Source of the DNA: Brooklawnia propionicigenes
GTDB taxonomy: Bacteria; Actinomycetota; Actinomycetes; Propionibacteriales; Propionibacteriaceae
DNA length: 64,000 nt
Assembly (NCBI RefSeq): GCF_030297015.1
Contig: NZ_AP028056.1
Span: 506,939 to 570,938 of the forward strand
Reading direction: 5' to 3'
In this document: one piece after another, positions 21,646-30,588 of the stretch
Position numbering within the stretch: the first letter of the stretch is position 1
How the letters are laid out: every line of letters begins with the position of its first letter
Translations under genes and position numbers: made by a program
Notes under the pieces: model-generated
The model's input: the letters and a program-made list of their open reading frames with translations, nothing else
Databases searched by the model: none
What the model was told of the DNA's origin: nothing

Positions 21646-24351
21646 CTAGTGTGCGGCGTCCAACCAGGTCGGGCCGTATCCGATCGACACGTCCAGCGGA
21701 ACCATCAGGTTGGCAGCGCCGGCCATCTGCTCACGTACCAACTCGGTGACCTGTTCGCGTTCGCCCGGACCGACCTCCAGCACCAGTTCATCGTGAATCT
21801 GCAGCAACACCCGTGATTTCAGGCCGGACGACGTCAAGGCGGTGTCCAGCCCGATCATGGCGATCTTGATGATGTCGGCCGCCGATCCCTGGATCGGCGC
21901 ATTGAGCGCCATCCGCTCGGCCATCTCACGACGCTGCCGGTTGGACGAGATCAGATCCGGCAGGTAGCGGCGGCGGCCGGCCAGGGTCTCGGTGAATCCG
22001 GTGCGGCGGGCCTGCGCGACGACGTCGTTGAGGTAGTCACGCACCCCTCCGAAGGTGGTGAAGTAGTCGTCCATCAGTTCGCGGGCCTCGGCCACCGAGA
22101 CCCCCAGCCGGGTGGACAACCCGTAGGCGGACAGCCCGTAGGCGAGTCCGTAGTTCATCTGCTTCACGCTGGCCCGCTGGACGCCGGTGACCTGGTCGGC
22201 AGGCACCCCGAAGACCTTCGAGGCCGTGACGGTGTGGAAGTCGACACCACTGCGGAAGGCCTCGATGAGGTCCTCGTCGCCCGAGGCGTCGGCCATCACC
22301 CGCATCTCGATCTGCGAGTAGTCGGCGCTCATCAACGCCTCGTAGCCCTCACCGACGCAAAACGCCGAGCGGATTCGGCGCCCGGCCTCGGTGCGGATCG
22401 GGATGTTCTGCAGGTTCGGATCAGCGGAACTGAGTCGTCCGGTCGCTGCGATGGTCTGCAGATACGTGGTGTGCACCCGGCCGTCGTCGGCTACCGACTT
22501 GCGTAGCCCCTCCACCGCCTGACGCAGCTTGGTGGCATCGCGGTGTGCCAGCAGATGCTCCAGGAAGGGATGCCCCGTGCGGGCGTAGAGGCCCTCGAGC
22601 GCCTCCGCGTCGGTGGTGTATCCGGACTTGATCTTCTTGGTCCGCGGCAGGTCGAACTGGTCGAACAAGACGGCCTGCAGCTGCTTCGGCGATCCGAGAT
22701 TGACCTGCTGGCCTACCAGATCCCAGGCGGCCTGCTCGGCCGAACGCACCCGGGCGTCGAATTCGTGGTACAGCTGGTCGAGCACCTCGCAGTCCAACGC
22801 GATGCCGGTGCGTTCCATGCGAGCCAGGATCCGTTGCAGCGGCAGCTCGAGGTCGTTGAGCAGCCGCAACTGACCGAGACTGTCGAGTTCGGCGGTCATC
22901 GTCGTGCTCAGGTCGACGACCGCCCGGGCTCGCAGCATCGCCGCCTGGGACTCGTCATCGTCGGAGCTGTCGCCGAAGTCGAGGGTCTGCTGGCCGACCG
23001 CTCCCTCACCGGACGAATCGACCCGCAGTTCACGCTTGAGGTACCTGATGGACAGGTCGGCCAGGTCGTAGCTGCGCTGATCGGGACGCAACAGGTACGC
23101 GACCAGTTCGGTATCACAGACCAGTCCGTTCAGCTGCCAGCCCTGTTCCCAGACGGCCAGCATCGGTCCCTTGGCCGAGTGCAGCGCCTTCGGGTAGGCC
23201 GGGTCGGCCAGCCAATGCGCCAGCGCCTGCTCGTCGGGGGCATCCAGATCGGCGACATCGATCCAGCAGGCTGTCCCGTCGGAGCCCGCCAGCGCCAAGG
23301 CAGTGATCTCGCCGCGTCCCGACCCCCAGCGGCCGGAGGGGTCCACGCCGGTCAGCGGGCCATGCGCGTGCTCGGCCAGCCAGCCGGCCAGCTGCCCGGC
23401 CGCCAACCGCTCCCCGGCAAGCTCGAATCCGGACTGCTCGGCGACGTTGTCGTCATCGGGGAAGGCCTCGAGCAGCCGCTCCCGCAGCACCCGGAATTCC
23501 AGGGCATCGAAAAGCTGGTGGACGGCAGTGCGGTCCCAGCCGTGCAGCTCGAGATCCGTCAGCCCCAGATCCAGCGTCAGATCGTTGACCAGGCGGTTCA
23601 GGTGCCGGTTGCGGCGCACATCCTCGATGTGTTCCCTGAAGGATGCGCCTGCTTTACCCGGCACCTGGTCGGCGCGGGCCAGCAGGTTCTCCAGCCCGCT
23701 GAAGCTCGCCAGCCATTTCGCGGCGGTCTTCACCCCCACTCCGGGGACTCCGGGCAGGTTGTCGCTGGTCTCCCCCACCAGAGCGGCCAGTTCGGGATAG
23801 CGCTGGGGGCCGACGCCGTACTTGGCTTCGATGGCCTCGGGGGTCATCCGGGCCAGTTCACTGACGCCGCGCACCGGGTAGAGAACCGTCGTGTTGTCAT
23901 CCACGAGCTGGAACGAGTCACGGTCGCCGGTGACGATGATGTTCTCCCAGCCACGTTCATCGGCCTGCCGGCTGAGTGTGGCGATGATGTCATCGGCCTC
24001 GTAGCCGTCCAGCGACAGGTGCGGGATGTTGAGCGCGTCCAGCACCTCACAGATCAGCGCCACCTGGCCATTGAACTCGTCCGGGCTCTTGGAGCGGGTC
24101 GCCTTGTAATCCTGGTATTCGACAGTGCGGAAGGTGCTCCGGGAGACATCGAAAGCCACCGCCACATGAGTGGGCCGCTCATCTCTGAGGATGTTGATGA
24201 GCATCGAGGTGAACCCGAAGACCGCGTTGGTGTGCTGCCCGGTCGCCGTCGCGAAGCTGTCGACCGGCAGGGCGTAATACGCCCGGTAGGCCATCGAGTG
24301 GCCGTCAATGAGCATCACCTTGGGCTGTGCGCTGGTCACTGGAGAGTTCAC
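21646..24351 (-). CDS. polA: DNA polymerase I
   Basis: The 901-aa protein has an N-terminal 5'-3' exonuclease/flap domain (VMLIDGHSMAYRAYYALP, VAFDVSRSTFR, GYEADDIIATLSRQA, ending about residue 300), a middle 3'-5' exonuclease-like domain that lacks the first DTE motif and so is probably inactive, as in other actinobacteria, and a C-terminal polymerase with SADYSQIEMRVMADASGD, RRASVKQMNYG-like sequence and LLQIHDELVLEV. It fills repair gaps and removes Okazaki primers. I use GTG 24351; TACAGT ends 7 nt before it, which fits a leaderless mRNA. A longer upstream frame overlaps the divergent thioesterase. Confidence 0.96.
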   Translation of the reverse strand: MNSPVTSAQPKVMLIDGHSMAYRAYYALPVDSFATATGQHTNAVFGFTSMLINILRDERPTHVAVAFDVSRSTFRTVEYQDYKATRSKSPDEFNGQVALICEVLDALNIPHLSLDGYEADDIIATLSRQADERGWENIIVTGDRDSFQLVDDNTTVLYPVRGVSELARMTPEAIEAKYGVGPQRYPELAALVGETSDNLPGVPGVGVKTAAKWLASFSGLENLLARADQVPGKAGASFREHIEDVRRNRHLNRLVNDLTLDLGLTDLELHGWDRTAVHQLFDALEFRVLRERLLEAFPDDDNVAEQSGFELAGERLAAGQLAGWLAEHAHGPLTGVDPSGRWGSGRGEITALALAGSDGTACWIDVADLDAPDEQALAHWLADPAYPKALHSAKGPMLAVWEQGWQLNGLVCDTELVAYLLRPDQRSYDLADLSIRYLKRELRVDSSGEGAVGQQTLDFGDSSDDDESQAAMLRARAVVDLSTTMTAELDSLGQLRLLNDLELPLQRILARMERTGIALDCEVLDQLYHEFDARVRSAEQAAWDLVGQQVNLGSPKQLQAVLFDQFDLPRTKKIKSGYTTDAEALEGLYARTGHPFLEHLLAHRDATKLRQAVEGLRKSVADDGRVHTTYLQTIAATGRLSSADPNLQNIPIRTEAGRRIRSAFCVGEGYEALMSADYSQIEMRVMADASGDEDLIEAFRSGVDFHTVTASKVFGVPADQVTGVQRASVKQMNYGLAYGLSAYGLSTRLGVSVAEARELMDDYFTTFGGVRDYLNDVVAQARRTGFTETLAGRRRYLPDLISSNRQRREMAERMALNAPIQGSAADIIKIAMIGLDTALTSSGLKSRVLLQIHDELVLEVGPGEREQVTELVREQMAGAANLMVPLDVSIGYGPTWLDAAH

Positions 24352-24442
24352 CTGTCCGACTGTAGCCGGGAGTCTTGGCGACCCGGAGACCACGGGCGCC
24401 GGGGCAGGCGCGAAGTGCCGCAGTTGTGCCACAGTGAACCCC

Positions 24443-24841
24443 ATGACCGAATCCGAAATCGCCCAGTTCGACGTTCCCGACAGCCCCTTCGACACCAAGC
24501 TGGGGTTGGAGATCACCGAGCGCAGCGCCGAGCGGGTGTGCGGACGTGCTCCCGTGGCGGGCAATACGCAGCCCTACGGCCTGTGGCACGGTGGCGCGTC
24601 CGCAGTGATGGTGGAGACGCTGGGATCGCTGGGCGGGGCGGCGCATGCCGGTGCGGGCCGCCGCGCGGTCGGCACCGAACTGAACATCAGCCATCTGCGT
24701 AGCGCACGATCAGGCTGGGTGCACGGGGTGGCGACCGCTCTGTATCTCGGCGCCACCAGCGCCGTCTACCAGGTGGAACTCACCGACGACGACGGACGTC
24801 TGCTGGCCTCCGGCAGACTCAGCTGCCGGATCCTCGACTGA
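24443..24841 (+). CDS. PaaI/MenI-type hotdog thioesterase
   Basis: The 132-aa product has the hotdog-fold signature GLWHGGASAVMVETLGSLGG, with the HGG turn and the catalytic acidic residue in VETLGS, as in 1,4-dihydroxy-2-naphthoyl-CoA hydrolase (MenI) and PaaI-family thioesterases. TELNISHLRSARSGWV and GRLSCRIL complete the fold. It should hydrolyse an aryl- or acyl-CoA thioester in the cytosol. A menaquinone role is plausible, as such actinobacteria rely on menaquinone, but no men genes are nearby. The ATG at 24443 is chosen from the family length; it is divergent from polA. Confidence 0.85.
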   Translation: MTESEIAQFDVPDSPFDTKLGLEITERSAERVCGRAPVAGNTQPYGLWHGGASAVMVETLGSLGGAAHAGAGRRAVGTELNISHLRSARSGWVHGVATALYLGATSAVYQVELTDDDGRLLASGRLSCRILD

Positions 24842-24852
24842 GGGCCAGCGGC

Positions 24853-25464
24853 CTACGAGCGGCTCGCTTTGGCGTGGTCGATGACCCCTTCGGCCACTTC
24901 GCGCATCGACTTGCGAAGATCCATGGCTGTCTTCTGGATCCAGCGGAACGCCTCCGGCTCGGTCAGGCCGAGGCTCTCCTGGAGCAGACCCTTCGCCTGA
25001 TCGACGATCTTGCGGGACGCAAGACGCTCTTCGAGGTCCTCGATCTCATCGTCGAGCGCCCGGATCTCGGCGAAACGCGCCATGGCGATCTCGATCGCCG
25101 GCACCACATCGGAAGCATCGAACGGCTTCACAACATAGGCCATTGCGCCGGCTTCACGGGCCTGCTCGACCAGGTCGCGCTGGCTGAACGCCGTCAGCAT
25201 GACCACCGGCGCGATGCGCTCGGATGCGATGATTTCAGCCGCAGCGATGCCGTCCATCTTCGGCATCTTGACATCCATCACCACAAGATCCGGCTCGAGC
25301 TCACGAGCCAGTTCAACTGCCTTCTCGCCGTCTCCGGCCTGTCCGACGACCTCGTACCCCTCGTCATTGAGCAGTTCGACAAGATCGAAACGGATCAACG
25401 CCTCGTCCTCGGCGACCAGCACGCGCGGATGCTTGGCCGCACTTGCCTTCTTGCTGTCACTCAC
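24853..25464 (-). CDS. pdtaR: ANTAR-domain response regulator (PdtaR type)
   Basis: The 203-aa protein has a receiver domain (RVLVAEDEALIRFDLVELL, phospho-acceptor Asp in DLVVMDVKMPKMDG, Lys in YVVKPFDASD) and a C-terminal ANTAR RNA-binding domain (LASRKIVDQAKGLLQESLGLTEPEAFRWIQ...). In actinobacteria PdtaR works with the histidine kinase PdtaS and binds paired stem-loops in mRNA to antiterminate transcription. No kinase gene is adjacent. The start is GTG 25464 with GAGGGA 6 nt upstream. It is 11 bp from the convergent thioesterase stop. Confidence 0.93.
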   Translation of the reverse strand: MSDSKKASAAKHPRVLVAEDEALIRFDLVELLNDEGYEVVGQAGDGEKAVELARELEPDLVVMDVKMPKMDGIAAAEIIASERIAPVVMLTAFSQRDLVEQAREAGAMAYVVKPFDASDVVPAIEIAMARFAEIRALDDEIEDLEERLASRKIVDQAKGLLQESLGLTEPEAFRWIQKTAMDLRKSMREVAEGVIDHAKASRS

Positions 25465-25698
25465 AGTGATCCCTCATATCCGCAGGTCCGGGCGTTCCGG
25501 ACGATCCATCCATCGCTTCTTTGCCTGGGCAGCCGAGGACGGCGCCATTGCCCAGCGCGCTTCAGAGCCTATCGCACTGAACGCCATAGCCGGGCGCCCA
25601 TGATCATGAAATTGCGGCAACACGCTCTGATCGGGGCGTTCGTGGTGCCGGATGGCACTCCCGTAGCTGATGTGCCACAATAGTGCGGGTTGACATCA

Positions 25699-25781
25699 GC
25701 CCGGGTGGCGGAATGGTATACGCGGACGGCTCAAACCCGTCTGGCTGAAAGGCTGTAGGGGTTCGACTCCCCTCCCGGGCA
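25699..25781 (+). tRNA. tRNA-Leu (anticodon CAA)
   Basis: The acceptor strand GCCCGGG (25699-25705) pairs with CCCGGGC (25774-25780) and the discriminator is A. The anticodon stem GACGG/CCGTC encloses CTCAAAC, giving anticodon CAA. A long variable arm and the T-arm AGGGGTTCGACTCCCCT are present, as required for leucine class II tRNAs. CCA is not encoded. It reads UUG codons. The 234-bp gap upstream, back to pdtaR, shows only a weak CAATAG-like -10. Confidence 0.95.
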
Positions 25782-25827
25782 CTGATGATCGGGCCACCAG
25801 GCACCAGCCCGACGAGCACCGAATGAC

Positions 25828-25870
25828 GAACTCCCGCAGCCGTGACCTTCCGGTCCGGCTGCGGGAGTTC
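25828..25870. terminator. Hairpin terminator between tRNA-Leu and pyk
   Basis: A 15-bp stem (GAACTCCCGCAGCCG, 25828-25842, with its complement at 25856-25870) continues past a bulged T as GACC/GGTC around a TTCC loop. It sits between the tRNA on the plus strand and pyk on the minus strand and could serve both. TCTCTGTT follows on the plus side. Confidence 0.8.
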
Positions 25871-25903
25871 TCTGTTGGTCAGGACGTGAGTTGTGGTCCC
25901 GGG

Positions 25904-27319
25904 TCAGTCGCGTTCCTTGATGCGGTGCACCCGCAGGGTATTCGTCTTGCCGATCACGCCGATCGGTGAACCGAAGACGATCACCACAGGATCGCCGACC
26001 TTCGCCAGGCCCAGGTCCTGCATGATCTCGTTGACCGCGACCACCATGTCCTCATTGCTCGGATAGGACGGCGTGGTGAAGACCTGGGCGCCCCAGCACA
26101 ACGTCAGCCAGTGGGCCGTCTTTTCCTCCGGGGTGAAGACCACCAGCGGAATCTCGGCACGGAGCCGGGACATCCGGCGAGCGGTATCACCCGACTGGGT
26201 GAATGCCACCATGTACTTCGCTCCCAACTGCTGCGCAGCCTGGGCGGCAGACATGGCGATCACGCCACCGGTGGTGTGGGGATCCCACTTGATCTTGCTG
26301 ATCTCCTTGATGCCGTGTCGTTCGGTGTTCTCCACGATGCGGGCCATCGTCAGGACGGTCTCGACCGGGTAGGCCCCAACAGAGGTCTCACCCGACAGCA
26401 TGACCGCGTCCGCGCCGTCCAGCACCGCGTTGGCGACATCGGAAGTCTCCGCGCGAGTCGGGCGTGGCGCACTGATCATCGAATCAAGCATCTGGGTCGC
26501 AACGATCACCGGCTTGGCCCACTTGCGGGCCTTGCGGATGATCCGCTTCTGCACCAGCGGAACTTCTTCCAGCGGCAGTTCGACACCCAGATCACCGCGA
26601 GCCACCATGAAGCCGTCGAAGGCGTCCACGATTTCGTTGAGGTTCTCCACCGCCTGCGGCTTCTCGATCTTGGCGATCACCGGGAGGCGGACGCCCTCCT
26701 CGTCCATGATCTCGTGCACGCGGTTGATGTCATCGGCTCGGCGCACGAATGACAATGCGATCATGTCGAAACCGTTCTGCAACGCCCAGCGCAGATCGGC
26801 CTCATCCTTGTCACTCAGAGCGGGCACATTGACAGCAACGCCGGGCAGATTGATGCCCTTGTGGTTGCTGACCGGGCCCGCGACCGTGACCTTCGTGACA
26901 ACGTCATTGTCGGTGACTGAAACGGCCTCCAGGCCGACGCGTCCGTCATCGATCAAGATCGTATCGCCCGGCTTGACGTCACCGGGCAGGCCCTTGAAGG
27001 TGGTGGATGCCCGATGGGCGTCCCCGTCGATATCGTCGGTTGTGATGGTGAATTCCTGGCCGTAGGTCAGGTTCACCTTGCCTTCCACGAAGTTGCCCAG
27101 GCGGATCTTCGGACCCTGCAGATCGGCCAACAGGCCGACCGTCTTGCCCACCGCCTGCGCCGCAGCGCGGGTCTCGTCCAAACGCTTCTTGTGCTCGGCA
27201 TGGTCGCCGTGGCTCATGTTGAAACGGGCTACGTCCAAACCCGCTGTGATCAGCTCTTCCATCCGCTCCTGGGTCGACGTCGCCGGCCCGAGCGTACACA
27301 CGATCTTTGCTCTACGCAC
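25904..27319 (-). CDS. pyk: Pyruvate kinase
   Basis: The 471-aa enzyme starts (V)RRAKIVCTLGPATSTQERME and has ARFNMSHGDH, DLQGPKIRLG (phosphoenolpyruvate-site Arg and metal ligands), the B-domain about residues 70-165, VIAKIEKPQAVEN with the catalytic Lys, MVARGDLGVELP and MLSGETSVGAYPVE, plus the C-terminal allosteric domain. It converts PEP and ADP to pyruvate and ATP, ending glycolysis. The start is GTG 27319; TAGGGT lies 6 nt upstream as a possible -10, so the message may be leaderless. A bidirectional hairpin lies beyond its stop. Confidence 0.97.
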   Translation of the reverse strand: MRRAKIVCTLGPATSTQERMEELITAGLDVARFNMSHGDHAEHKKRLDETRAAAQAVGKTVGLLADLQGPKIRLGNFVEGKVNLTYGQEFTITTDDIDGDAHRASTTFKGLPGDVKPGDTILIDDGRVGLEAVSVTDNDVVTKVTVAGPVSNHKGINLPGVAVNVPALSDKDEADLRWALQNGFDMIALSFVRRADDINRVHEIMDEEGVRLPVIAKIEKPQAVENLNEIVDAFDGFMVARGDLGVELPLEEVPLVQKRIIRKARKWAKPVIVATQMLDSMISAPRPTRAETSDVANAVLDGADAVMLSGETSVGAYPVETVLTMARIVENTERHGIKEISKIKWDPHTTGGVIAMSAAQAAQQLGAKYMVAFTQSGDTARRMSRLRAEIPLVVFTPEEKTAHWLTLCWGAQVFTTPSYPSNEDMVVAVNEIMQDLGLAKVGDPVVIVFGSPIGVIGKTNTLRVHRIKERD

Positions 27320-27395
27320 GGCACTACCCTAGCTGAGATCGCCAGTGAAACCAGAAAACAGCAGTAAACCTATTGCCAACCGACAATGCCGGGGA

Positions 27396-28319
27396 TCACG
27401 ACTCGGCGCGCAGCAGCCGAAGCGCGGAGAGCAGATCAGGACTCGGTTCGGAACTGAAGGTCACGTACTCGCCGCTACCCGGATGAATGAAACCGAGCCG
27501 CACGGCGTGCAACCACTGCCGCTGCAAGCCGAGGCGGGCAGCCAGCACCGGGTCGGCGCCATAGAGCGGGTCTGCGACACACGGATGGCCGATCGCCGAC
27601 AGATGCACCCGGATCTGATGGGTGCGGCCGGTCTCCAGGTGCACCTCGAGCAGGGTCGCCGCGCGCAGCACTTCCACCGCCTCGTAATGGGTGACCGAAT
27701 GCCGCCCCCCGGCGATTACCGCGAACTTCCAGTCATGGCCCGGGTGCCGTGCGATCGGGGCGTCGATGGTTCCGCTGAACGGATCGGGGTGGCCCTGGGC
27801 CAACGCCAGATAAGTCTTGTCGACGCTGCGGTCACGGAAGGCTTGCTTGAGCACCGAATACGCGTGCTCACTCTTAGCCACGACCATCAGCCCCGAGGTG
27901 CCGACATCGAGGCGTTGGACGATGCCTTGGCGCTCAGCCGCCCCCGAGGTGGACACCTGGACTCCGGCGGCGGCCAGATGAGAGACCACGTCGGGCCCGG
28001 TCCAGCCCAGCGACGGGTGAGCAGCGACCCCGGCCGGCTTGTCGACGACGACCAGTTCGGAATCCTCGTGAACGATGCGCAGCCCGTCGGCGAGCACCGG
28101 AACGACCTTGGCCTGGCGCACCGGCTCGCTGATGTCGACCTCCAGCAGATCCCCGGCATGCACTCGTCCCGATGCCCGGGTGACCACCGAGCCGGCCAGC
28201 TGCACGGCCCCCGCGTCGATGAGGTCAGCGATCCGCGAACGGCTCAGCCCGGTCATCCGGGCAGCGGCCACATCGATGCGCTCATCGTCCAGGCCATCGG
28301 GCACCAGCAGCAGCGCCAT
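27396..28319 (-). CDS. rluD: RluD-family rRNA pseudouridine synthase
   Basis: The 307-aa protein has an N-terminal S4 RNA-binding domain (ERIDVAAARMTGLSRSRIADLI, residues about 12-75) and the RluA/RluD catalytic domain with QRLDVGTSGLMVVAK (catalytic Asp), DKTYLALAQGHP and LETGRTHQIRVHL. Members isomerise uridines of 23S rRNA. It is the usual downstream neighbour of lspA. The ATG at 28319 overlaps the lspA stop by one base (TGATG), so translation is coupled. Confidence 0.93.
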   Translation of the reverse strand: MALLLVPDGLDDERIDVAAARMTGLSRSRIADLIDAGAVQLAGSVVTRASGRVHAGDLLEVDISEPVRQAKVVPVLADGLRIVHEDSELVVVDKPAGVAAHPSLGWTGPDVVSHLAAAGVQVSTSGAAERQGIVQRLDVGTSGLMVVAKSEHAYSVLKQAFRDRSVDKTYLALAQGHPDPFSGTIDAPIARHPGHDWKFAVIAGGRHSVTHYEAVEVLRAATLLEVHLETGRTHQIRVHLSAIGHPCVADPLYGADPVLAARLGLQRQWLHAVRLGFIHPGSGEYVTFSSEPSPDLLSALRLLRAES

Positions 28320-28909
28320 CAGCGACGCTCCGAGCGGAACGACCAGATGATCAACAAGATCGCAGCACCGGTGATGCACATATCGGCCACATTGAAAATG
28401 GCGAAGCCGCGTATGGCAATGAAGTCGACGACGTGACCGAGAAAAGGACCCGGATCGCGGAAGAGCCGATCGGTGAGGTTGCCCGCGACACCGGCTATCA
28501 GCCAGCCGATGCCCACCGCGGCCAGCCAGCTGCGTACCCTGGGTGCAGCGAACGCCAGCAACCCTGCGAGCACACCCAAGGCGAGCACAGAGAGCACGAC
28601 GGTGAACTGGGTGCCCATGCTGAACGCCGCGCCCGGATTGAAATGCAGCGAGAACCACAACAGGCCGGGGATCACCTCGACAGGCTGGCCCACGGTCAGC
28701 CTGTCGACCGCCAGATGCTTGGTGAACTGATCGAGCGCATACAGCAGCGGCACCATAACAGCCATCAGGATGCGGAATCTTCGGGGTGTCGGCGAGGTGC
28801 TGGTAGCACCTGTCGGCACCCGGACTGGCGCGCTCTCCCCATCCACCTCACTCGGCTGGGGAGTCGAAGCGGCTATCGCCTCTCCTGGCGCTGCTTGCAG
28901 GTCACGCAC
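28319..28909 (-). CDS. lspA: Lipoprotein signal peptidase (signal peptidase II)
   Basis: The product has four hydrophobic segments and the two catalytic Asp motifs of type II signal peptidase, AGVAGNLTDRLFR and FAIFNVADMCITG, plus FNPGAAFSMG. It cleaves prolipoproteins after diacylglyceryl transfer in the cytoplasmic membrane. The N-terminal 50 residues are Pro/Ser/Thr-rich and precede the first membrane helix (RILMAVMVPLLYALDQ). The GTG at 28909 overlaps the upstream DksA-type gene by 37 nt. In-frame GTG codons at 28846 and nearby would avoid that overlap, so the start is uncertain. Confidence 0.93.
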   Translation of the reverse strand: MRDLQAAPGEAIAASTPQPSEVDGESAPVRVPTGATSTSPTPRRFRILMAVMVPLLYALDQFTKHLAVDRLTVGQPVEVIPGLLWFSLHFNPGAAFSMGTQFTVVLSVLALGVLAGLLAFAAPRVRSWLAAVGIGWLIAGVAGNLTDRLFRDPGPFLGHVVDFIAIRGFAIFNVADMCITGAAILLIIWSFRSERR

Positions 28910-29298
28910 ATCGTGGCGCGCGGGAAGGCCTCCAGCCGGGCTTTGCCGATCGGCTTGCCGCAGTTCTCGCAGTACCCGTAGGTGCCGGCCTCGAGTGCCT
29001 TGACGGCCTGCTCGGTCTGGTCGAGCATGTTCCGCTGATTGTTGTGCAGCGACAGCTCCTGGTCGCGTTCGAAATTGGACGAGCCGACATCGGCCGGATC
29101 GCGGCCGGCCCCGTCGCTGCCCTCGGTCATCAACTCGGCCAACTCGGCCTGGGCATGGGCGACAGCGGCCCGCAGCCGGTCACGTTCCTCGATCAGCTCC
29201 GCACGAACCGCAGCCACCTCTTCGGCGGTCCAGGGATCCTCGCCATCGAGAACCGGCAGAGCGGTAAGCACCGCCTCGTCAGGTTTGGTGGTTGCCAT
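28873..29298 (-). CDS. TraR/DksA-family zinc-finger protein
   Basis: The 141-aa protein has an N-terminal coiled coil (EEVAAVRAELIEERDRLRAAVAHAQAELAEL), the linker SNFERDQELSLHNNQRNML, and a C-terminal four-Cys zinc finger YCENCGKPIGKARLEAFP ... CVTCKQRQ. DksA-type proteins insert into the RNA polymerase secondary channel and modulate initiation, often with ppGpp; in actinobacteria their function is less clear. The ATG at 29298 follows GAGGAG with 5-nt spacing. It is followed by lspA, a common actinobacterial arrangement. Confidence 0.9.
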   Translation of the reverse strand: MATTKPDEAVLTALPVLDGEDPWTAEEVAAVRAELIEERDRLRAAVAHAQAELAELMTEGSDGAGRDPADVGSSNFERDQELSLHNNQRNMLDQTEQAVKALEAGTYGYCENCGKPIGKARLEAFPRATMCVTCKQRQERR

Positions 29299-29365
29299 CA
29301 ATTCTCCTCGTACGTTTAGCGGGCAGTGTACACCTCACTACGCGCCATGCAACTGAGCGGATACG

Positions 29366-29404
29366 CCGACGCCCCCGACACCTGTAAGGGTGCGGGGACG
29401 CCGG
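29366..29404 (-). terminator. Imperfect hairpin downstream of divIVA
   Basis: CCCCCG-a-CACC (29372-29382) pairs with GGTG-CGGGG (29389-29397) around TGTAAG, with further outer pairing to 29404. It lies just after the divIVA stop and before the DksA-type gene. The stem has a bulge and a mismatch and no T-run, so terminator function is likely but not certain. Confidence 0.5.
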
Positions 29405-29415
29405 AGAGTAGAGGT

Positions 29416-30588
29416 TCAGTTCAGTTCTTGGCGGCTCTCATCGACCAGGGCGTCCAGCCGCGGGGTCGAGACATGCGGCTGACCCAACCCGTACATCGCA
29501 TCGGTGTCGGGACGCTGACTCGGGCTGATCGATGTCTGGCCCAGCTGGTCGATCTGCGACTGGAGGAATCCGTTGAAGGTGCGACGGTAATTCTCCTCGT
29601 AGTCGCGCAGCTGATTGACACGATCAACCAAGACGTCGCGATCGTTCTCCAAACCGGTGAACAGCTCGGCACGGCGCTCGCGAACCTCGGCGTCCAGCCG
29701 GTCGGCGCGTCCGCGGGCCTCACCCAGAATGCGGTCTGCCTGCTGGCGGGTCTCGGTGTCCAGCTGCTCGGCGCGCGCCTTGGACTCACGGTCCAGCTGA
29801 TCGGCGCGCGAACGCGACTCGTGATCGAGTTGCTCGGCGCGGGCCCGGGCTTCGGCGGTGGTGCGCTCGGCCTGACCCACAGCCTCGGTGATCCGGCGGT
29901 GAGCCTCGGCATCGGCGTCGGCCAGCAGGGTCTCGGCCTGCTCGGTGGCCAGTTCGACCAACCGGACAACCGCCGAGCTGGCCTCGGAACTCGTGGTGAC
30001 CCGAATCTGGCGGACATCGCCGTCGGAGCCGTCCAGCACCTGCCGCGGCGCCGGGGCCGGCGCCTGCTGGGCGGCCTCCGCGCGCTGCTGGGCCGCCGCC
30101 AATTCCTGCTGGCTGTTGTTCAGCTGGCCACGCAGTTCCTCGAGCTGACGGTGCAGGTTCTCGTTCTCGGCGCGCAACTGCTCGCCGCCGGTCTTCGACA
30201 GGTCGCTGCTGGCCCGCAGCTCGTCCAGCTGTCCGCGCAGCTGAGCGACCTCACTGCTCAGCCGCTCGTTCTCCTGGTGAAGCTGGCTGCTCGCCGTTTG
30301 CAGCGAAGCGTGCTCGTTGCGCAGGGCATCCAACTCGCCAGCCAGGCGGCTGGACGCGGCTTGCGCGTTCTTCAACTCGTTGCGCAGGGCATCATCAGCT
30401 TCACTGGAGGCAGCCTCGCCACCAGAGCCACCGGCACGTAACTGCTCCAGTTCCTCGGTCAGCTGGGCATAACTGATTTCCAGCTTGTCCATGAAGTTGT
30501 CTACCGCGCTGGCCCGATATCCGTCCTCGCTTGGCTTACGCGCCATCGGGAAGCGAATATTGCGGACCTCATCGAGGGACAGAGTCAT
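29416..30588 (-). CDS. divIVA: DivIVA/Wag31 polar scaffold protein
   Basis: The 390-aa protein begins MTLSLDEVRNIRFPMARKPS and GYRASAVDNFMDKLE, the DivIVA N-terminal membrane-curvature domain, followed by two long coiled coils (about residues 40-175 and 205-345) joined by a Gln/Ala/Pro linker. Residues about 244-309 form an 11-residue periodic repeat with Leu/Ile at 254, 265, 276, 287, 298 and 309. In actinobacteria Wag31/DivIVA recruits cell-wall synthesis to poles. The ATG follows GGAGTAAGAG. It closes the sepF-yggT-divIVA block downstream of ftsZ. Confidence 0.94.
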   Translation of the reverse strand: MTLSLDEVRNIRFPMARKPSEDGYRASAVDNFMDKLEISYAQLTEELEQLRAGGSGGEAASSEADDALRNELKNAQAASSRLAGELDALRNEHASLQTASSQLHQENERLSSEVAQLRGQLDELRASSDLSKTGGEQLRAENENLHRQLEELRGQLNNSQQELAAAQQRAEAAQQAPAPAPRQVLDGSDGDVRQIRVTTSSEASSAVVRLVELATEQAETLLADADAEAHRRITEAVGQAERTTAEARARAEQLDHESRSRADQLDRESKARAEQLDTETRQQADRILGEARGRADRLDAEVRERRAELFTGLENDRDVLVDRVNQLRDYEENYRRTFNGFLQSQIDQLGQTSISPSQRPDTDAMYGLGQPHVSTPRLDALVDESRQELN

